Positions 5,347 through 8,042 of a DNA stretch of 8,042 nt are shown here, piece after piece. The notes below the pieces were generated by a model. That model worked only from the letters and a program-made list of their open reading frames with translations, was not told where the DNA came from and made no database searches. The DNA is taken from assembly GCA_017438085.1 (NCBI GenBank), contig JAFRWH010000068.1:1-8042 (forward strand), read 5' to 3'. Every line of letters starts with the position of its first letter. Position 1 is the stretch's first letter. The translations under genes and the position numbers were made by a program. The stretch is from Bacillota bacterium (lineage in GTDB: Bacteria; Bacillota_A; Clostridia; Peptostreptococcales; Anaerovoracaceae).

Positions 5347-6684
5347 ATGTACGAGGAATTAAAGAATAAGTTTTCCGGGCATTTCGGCCGTCCCGCCGAA
5401 TACATTTTCGGCGCTCCCGGAAGGACTGAGCTGGGCGGAAATCATACGGACCACCAGCACGGCATAGTGCTGGCAGCAGCCGTGGACAGGGAAACTCTGG
5501 CCGCCGTGTCGGTCCGGGACTGGAACTGCAAGCTCAGCGGAGGCTGCAGCAGCGTGGCAAAAATATATTCCGACGGATACGGCGAATTCAGCGTGGATCT
5601 TGCGGATATTGAGCCAAAGGAGGCTGAATACGGGACGCCCCAGTCTCTGGTCAGGGGCGTGGCAGCTCAGTTTGCGGAAAAAGGCTGGCTCTGTCCGGGC
5701 TTTGAGGCTTACATAGTTTCGGATGTGCCCGGAGGCAGCGGGCTTTCTTCTTCTGCGGCATTCGAGGTGCTGATAGGAAATATCATAAACGTGCTCAGCG
5801 GCGCCGCAGGCATAGATGTGTGGCAGTGGAGGATGGACCCGGAACAGGCAGATGCAGCTCCGGATAGCTCTGCAGACTCTTCGGACTGCAGTATCAGATT
5901 TAAAGGCTGGAGCCTTAAGGAAGCAGGCAGCGAATCATCCTTCAGCCCTCAGGATATAGCGATCTTCGGTCAGAAGGCGGAGAATGTGTTCTTCGGAAAG
6001 CCCTGTGGGCTTATGGATCAGATGGCAAGCTCTCTGGGAAGCGTTGTGGCCATAGACTTTGCGGATCCTGATGCTCCTTCTGTGGATCCCATAAGCTTCG
6101 ATTTTGCCGGCAGCGGCTATTCCCTCTGCATAGTCAACTGCGGAGCGGATCATGCGGATCTTACGGACGAGTACGCAGCTATCACAGGTGAGCTGGCCAA
6201 GGTATGCAGCATATTCGGCAAAAAATGGCTGAGAGATATCCCGGAGGCCGAGTTTGATGCCCGCATAGCAGAGGTCAGGGAAAAAGCAGGCGACCGGGCA
6301 GTACTCAGAGCCATGCATGTCTATACCGAAAACAAGAGGGCCCGCCGCATGGCCGAAGCTCTGAAAAAAGGCGATTTTGAGCGATTTCTTGAGCTTTCAG
6401 GCTGGTCCGGCATTTCTTCCTGGACCCTTCTTCAGAATGTGATCCCCTGCGGCGCTTCGCAGCATCAGGACCTGGCCTTTGCCTATGCCTATGCTTCAAA
6501 GCTGCTCAAGGGCAAGGGCGCCTGCCGCGTGCACGGAGGCGGCTTCGCGGGAACCATACAAGCCTTCGTTCCCAATGATATGGCGGATGCCTTCTGCGCT
6601 TCCCTGGATGCAGTCCTGGGCGAGGGCGCTGCTCAGAAGATGAATATCAATCCTCTGGGCGGAGGTCTGAGGGAGATCTGCTGA
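5347..6684 (+). CDS. Galactokinase-family GHMP kinase with atypical signature
   Basis: 445 residues; galactokinases are usually about 385-400. The GHMP elements are in order: the galactokinase signature APGRTELGGNHTDHQHG (23-39), the phosphate-binding loop PGGSGLSSSAAFE (128-140), GKPCGLMDQMASSLG (217-231) with the candidate catalytic base D224 and partner R26, and CRVHGGGFAGTIQAF (393-407). The usual reaction would be ATP-dependent phosphorylation of galactose at C1. The signature departs from canonical GRVNLIGEHTDYNGG: Asn replaces the Glu that, from what I recall of human GALK1, contacts the sugar, and HQH replaces YNG. Extra residues lie between the P-loop and MDQ motifs (about 155-202), including a low-complexity Ala/Asp/Ser stretch (169-182). 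No other Leloir gene is near. Membership of the family is secure; the substrate is not, so no gene symbol is given. Confidence 0.88.
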   Translation: MYEELKNKFSGHFGRPAEYIFGAPGRTELGGNHTDHQHGIVLAAAVDRETLAAVSVRDWNCKLSGGCSSVAKIYSDGYGEFSVDLADIEPKEAEYGTPQSLVRGVAAQFAEKGWLCPGFEAYIVSDVPGGSGLSSSAAFEVLIGNIINVLSGAAGIDVWQWRMDPEQADAAPDSSADSSDCSIRFKGWSLKEAGSESSFSPQDIAIFGQKAENVFFGKPCGLMDQMASSLGSVVAIDFADPDAPSVDPISFDFAGSGYSLCIVNCGADHADLTDEYAAITGELAKVCSIFGKKWLRDIPEAEFDARIAEVREKAGDRAVLRAMHVYTENKRARRMAEALKKGDFERFLELSGWSGISSWTLLQNVIPCGASQHQDLAFAYAYASKLLKGKGACRVHGGGFAGTIQAFVPNDMADAFCASLDAVLGEGAAQKMNINPLGGGLREIC

Positions 6685-6694
6685 TAAGCGGCAT

Positions 6695-6722
6695 CAGGTT
6701 GTCTGAACCTGCTCTCTTTTGT
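6695..6722 (+). terminator. Probable weak rho-independent terminator after the kinase gene
   Basis: Arms CAGGTT (6695-6700) and AACCTG (6706-6711) enclose a 5-base loop, followed by CTCTCTTTTGT. The stem is short and the T-run is interrupted by C, so strength is probably modest. Confidence 0.5.
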
Positions 6723-6762
6723 ATAGAACACCCCGCTGAAATCTATCATTACGACTTTATTT

Positions 6763-6800
6763 ACACTCCTGATTGATATATAATTATCTATCAGGAGTGT
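6763..6800 (+). promoter_or_regulatory. 16-bp-arm inverted repeat with TATAAT loop and SD in right arm
   Basis: Left arm 6763-6778 (ACACTCCTGATTGATA) and right arm 6785-6800 (TATCTATCAGGAGTGT) pair with a single T:T mismatch around a six-base loop that reads TATAAT (6779-6784). The right arm contains AGGAG (6793-6797), the Shine-Dalgarno of the gene starting at 6807, and GTTTTT follows at once. As RNA from upstream transcription it would form a terminator-like hairpin that also hides the ribosome binding site. A transcript started from the TATAAT (-35 candidate TTTATT at 6756-6761, 17-bp spacer) would begin near 6791 without the left arm, leaving the site free. As DNA it could also be a repressor operator. 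Confidence 0.7.
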
Positions 6801-6806
6801 GTTTTT

Positions 6807-7877
6807 ATGAAAAAAGCATTAAAGATAATCATTTCGATATTACTTGCAGTACTGCTTGTGGCGCTGGCCTACGTGGCGTATGTTTTCATTGCCTACCACA
6901 GGCTTCCGGATGAGATGGATCTGGAGGTCAAGGGCAGGACTTCGATGGACTTTCAGCCTGCCCATGATTACAGCATTGTGTCCTGGAACATAGGCTTCGG
7001 CGCTTACGAAAGCGATTACGGCTTCTTCATGGACGGCGGAACCCAGAGCTGGGCCTGGTCGGAGGACAGACTGAAGACCAATCTCGGCAGGATACAGGCT
7101 AAGCTCAGCGAGCAGGATGCAGATATTTATCTCATCCAGGAGGTGGATTTTGACGCCACCAGAAGCTATCACGTGGACGAAAGGGAGTACCTGACTGAGA
7201 CTCTCGGGGGCGATGCGAATTATACCTTCGCCCAGAACTACGATTCGCCCTTCCTTTTCTATCCGTTTACACAGCCCCACGGCGCTTCGAAGGCCGGGAT
7301 CATGACGTTCTCAAGGTCTGAGATCAATTCCGCCCAGCGCATCTCCCTTCCCATAGAGAACGGTTTTACAAAGTTCCTGGATCTGGACCGCTGCTACAGC
7401 AGAAATTTCATTTCCCTTGGCGCAGGACAGTTCCTGGTCCTCTACAATCTGCATCTTTCCGCCTATACCACCGACGGCACCATAGCCACCGAACAGCTTA
7501 AGCTGCTGCTGGCGGATATGGAGGAGCAGTACAGCATGGGCAATTACTGCATAGCAGGCGGCGACTTCAACAAGGATCTTCTGGGCGACTCTGCAGTGTA
7601 TTTCGGGGCATCAGACAAGGAATACAGCTGGGCCCAGCCCATACCTGAGGACACTTTCGACGGCTATCACACAAGCCTGGTGGCGCCTTTGGACAAGGAT
7701 CATCCCATAGCATCCTGCAGAAATGCGGACGGGCCATACCACGAAGGCCAGTATGTGCTTACAGTTGACGGATTCATGGTGACGGACAATGTCGAAGTCA
7801 TCAGTTCTGAGGTAATAGATTATCAGTTTGAATATTCGGACCACAATCCGGTCAGAATGACATTTTCGCTTAATTAG
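6807..7877 (+). CDS. Membrane-anchored endonuclease/exonuclease/phosphatase-family hydrolase
   Basis: 356 residues. The N-terminus MKK plus a long hydrophobic segment (about 5-30) is a signal anchor, placing the catalytic domain outside the cytoplasmic membrane. The EEP (DNase I-like) metal-dependent hydrolase motifs are all present in order: SWNIGFG (N61), IQEVD (E112), NLHLS (N214, H216), GGDFN (D253, N255), TVDGFMV (D321) and SDHNP (D345, H346). The fold hydrolyses phosphodiester or phosphomonoester bonds in nucleic acids, inositol phosphates or phospholipids. The extracytoplasmic location makes a phospholipid, teichoic-acid-like polymer or extracellular nucleic acid more likely than chromosomal DNA. 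It sits 24 bp ahead of glpK, which hints at glycerol-bearing substrates. The start follows AGGAG with 9-base spacing. The fold is certain, the substrate open. Confidence 0.9.
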   Translation: MKKALKIIISILLAVLLVALAYVAYVFIAYHRLPDEMDLEVKGRTSMDFQPAHDYSIVSWNIGFGAYESDYGFFMDGGTQSWAWSEDRLKTNLGRIQAKLSEQDADIYLIQEVDFDATRSYHVDEREYLTETLGGDANYTFAQNYDSPFLFYPFTQPHGASKAGIMTFSRSEINSAQRISLPIENGFTKFLDLDRCYSRNFISLGAGQFLVLYNLHLSAYTTDGTIATEQLKLLLADMEEQYSMGNYCIAGGDFNKDLLGDSAVYFGASDKEYSWAQPIPEDTFDGYHTSLVAPLDKDHPIASCRNADGPYHEGQYVLTVDGFMVTDNVEVISSEVIDYQFEYSDHNPVRMTFSLN

Positions 7878-7886
7878 TATTGAAAT

Positions 7887-7895
7887 AAAGGAGGG
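7887..7895 (+). promoter_or_regulatory. Strong ribosome binding site of glpK
   Basis: AAAGGAGGG, nearly a full anti-Shine-Dalgarno match, lies 6 bases before ATG 7902. No promoter or terminator is visible in the 24-bp gap, so glpK is probably co-transcribed with the EEP gene. Confidence 0.85.
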
Positions 7896-7901
7896 ACGCT
7901 A

Positions 7902-8042
7902 ATGAAATATGTAATGGCGCTGGATTCCGGAACCACATCCAACCGCTGCATATTATTCGATAAGAATGGTAAGATATGCAGCATGGCGCAGATGGAATTC
8001 AATCAGCACTATCCGAAGCCCGGCTGGGTCGAGCACAATCCC
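7902..8042 (+). CDS. glpK: Glycerol kinase, 5' end only (cut by window edge)
   Basis: The first 47 residues are visible. [15 protein letters not shown] (6-20) is the phosphate-1 loop of FGGY-type glycerol kinases, where canonical proteins have ALDQGTTSSRAI or ALDAGTTSNR, and [15 protein letters not shown] (33-47) is the conserved GlpK stretch after it. The enzyme phosphorylates glycerol to sn-glycerol 3-phosphate with ATP in the cytoplasm. The open frame continues to the last base of the window, so the truncation is due to the window and not the gene. Confidence 0.93.
   Translation, partial: MKYVMALDSGTTSNRCILFDKNGKICSMAQMEFNQHYPKPGWVEHNP

Overview
The window suggests a Gram-positive anaerobe, probably a member of the Clostridia (Eubacteriales). 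The ribosome binding sites are strong AGGAGG types, GC content is mid-range, ATA and AGG codons are used freely, and the gene repertoire fits: paired CNNM/HlyC-type membrane proteins, a galactokinase-family GHMP kinase with an unusual signature, a membrane-anchored EEP-fold hydrolase and the start of glycerol kinase. The assignment rests on gene style only; there is no rRNA or other marker.

Left part (1-2640) is an accessory-looking islet. It holds a minus-strand gene for an unrecognised multi-pass membrane protein (25-714), a 50-bp-period repeat array just upstream of it (about 801-1027), a minus-strand gene for a candidate PD-(D/E)XK-type protein (1222-2085), and a divergent plus-strand 55-codon ORF (2163-2330). 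The 3' end of the PD-(D/E)XK gene is followed by two decayed tandem copies of its own last ~16 codons (spaced 97 and 94 bp). The 3' end of the small ORF is the first of eight tandem 43-bp units (2292-2635), and nearly every unit re-encodes the same C-terminal peptide (type APEDWxMAWIQS) and its stop codon. The eight units also form a higher-order repeat of four (172 bp). Two divergent genes whose tails are iterated outwards are the most unusual feature of the window.

Right part (2644-8042) is ordinary chromosome, all on the plus strand. A near-consensus promoter (TTGACA, 17 bp, TAAAAT) drives two overlapping CNNM-family genes. The first ends in an in-frame 45-bp repeat tail and lacks the C-terminal CorC_HlyC domain; the second has the full CNNM, CBS pair and CorC_HlyC layout. 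A galactokinase-like gene follows after 77 bp and a weak terminator. Then a 16-bp-arm inverted repeat, with TATAAT in its loop and the next gene's Shine-Dalgarno in its right arm, precedes an EEP-family membrane-anchored hydrolase, which is followed after 24 bp by the 5' end of glpK (cut off by the window).

The likely roles are divalent-cation or membrane homeostasis (CNNM pair), sugar phosphorylation (GHMP kinase), and surface phosphodiester hydrolysis coupled to glycerol use (EEP plus GlpK). No RNA gene, CRISPR array, IS element or integrase was seen.
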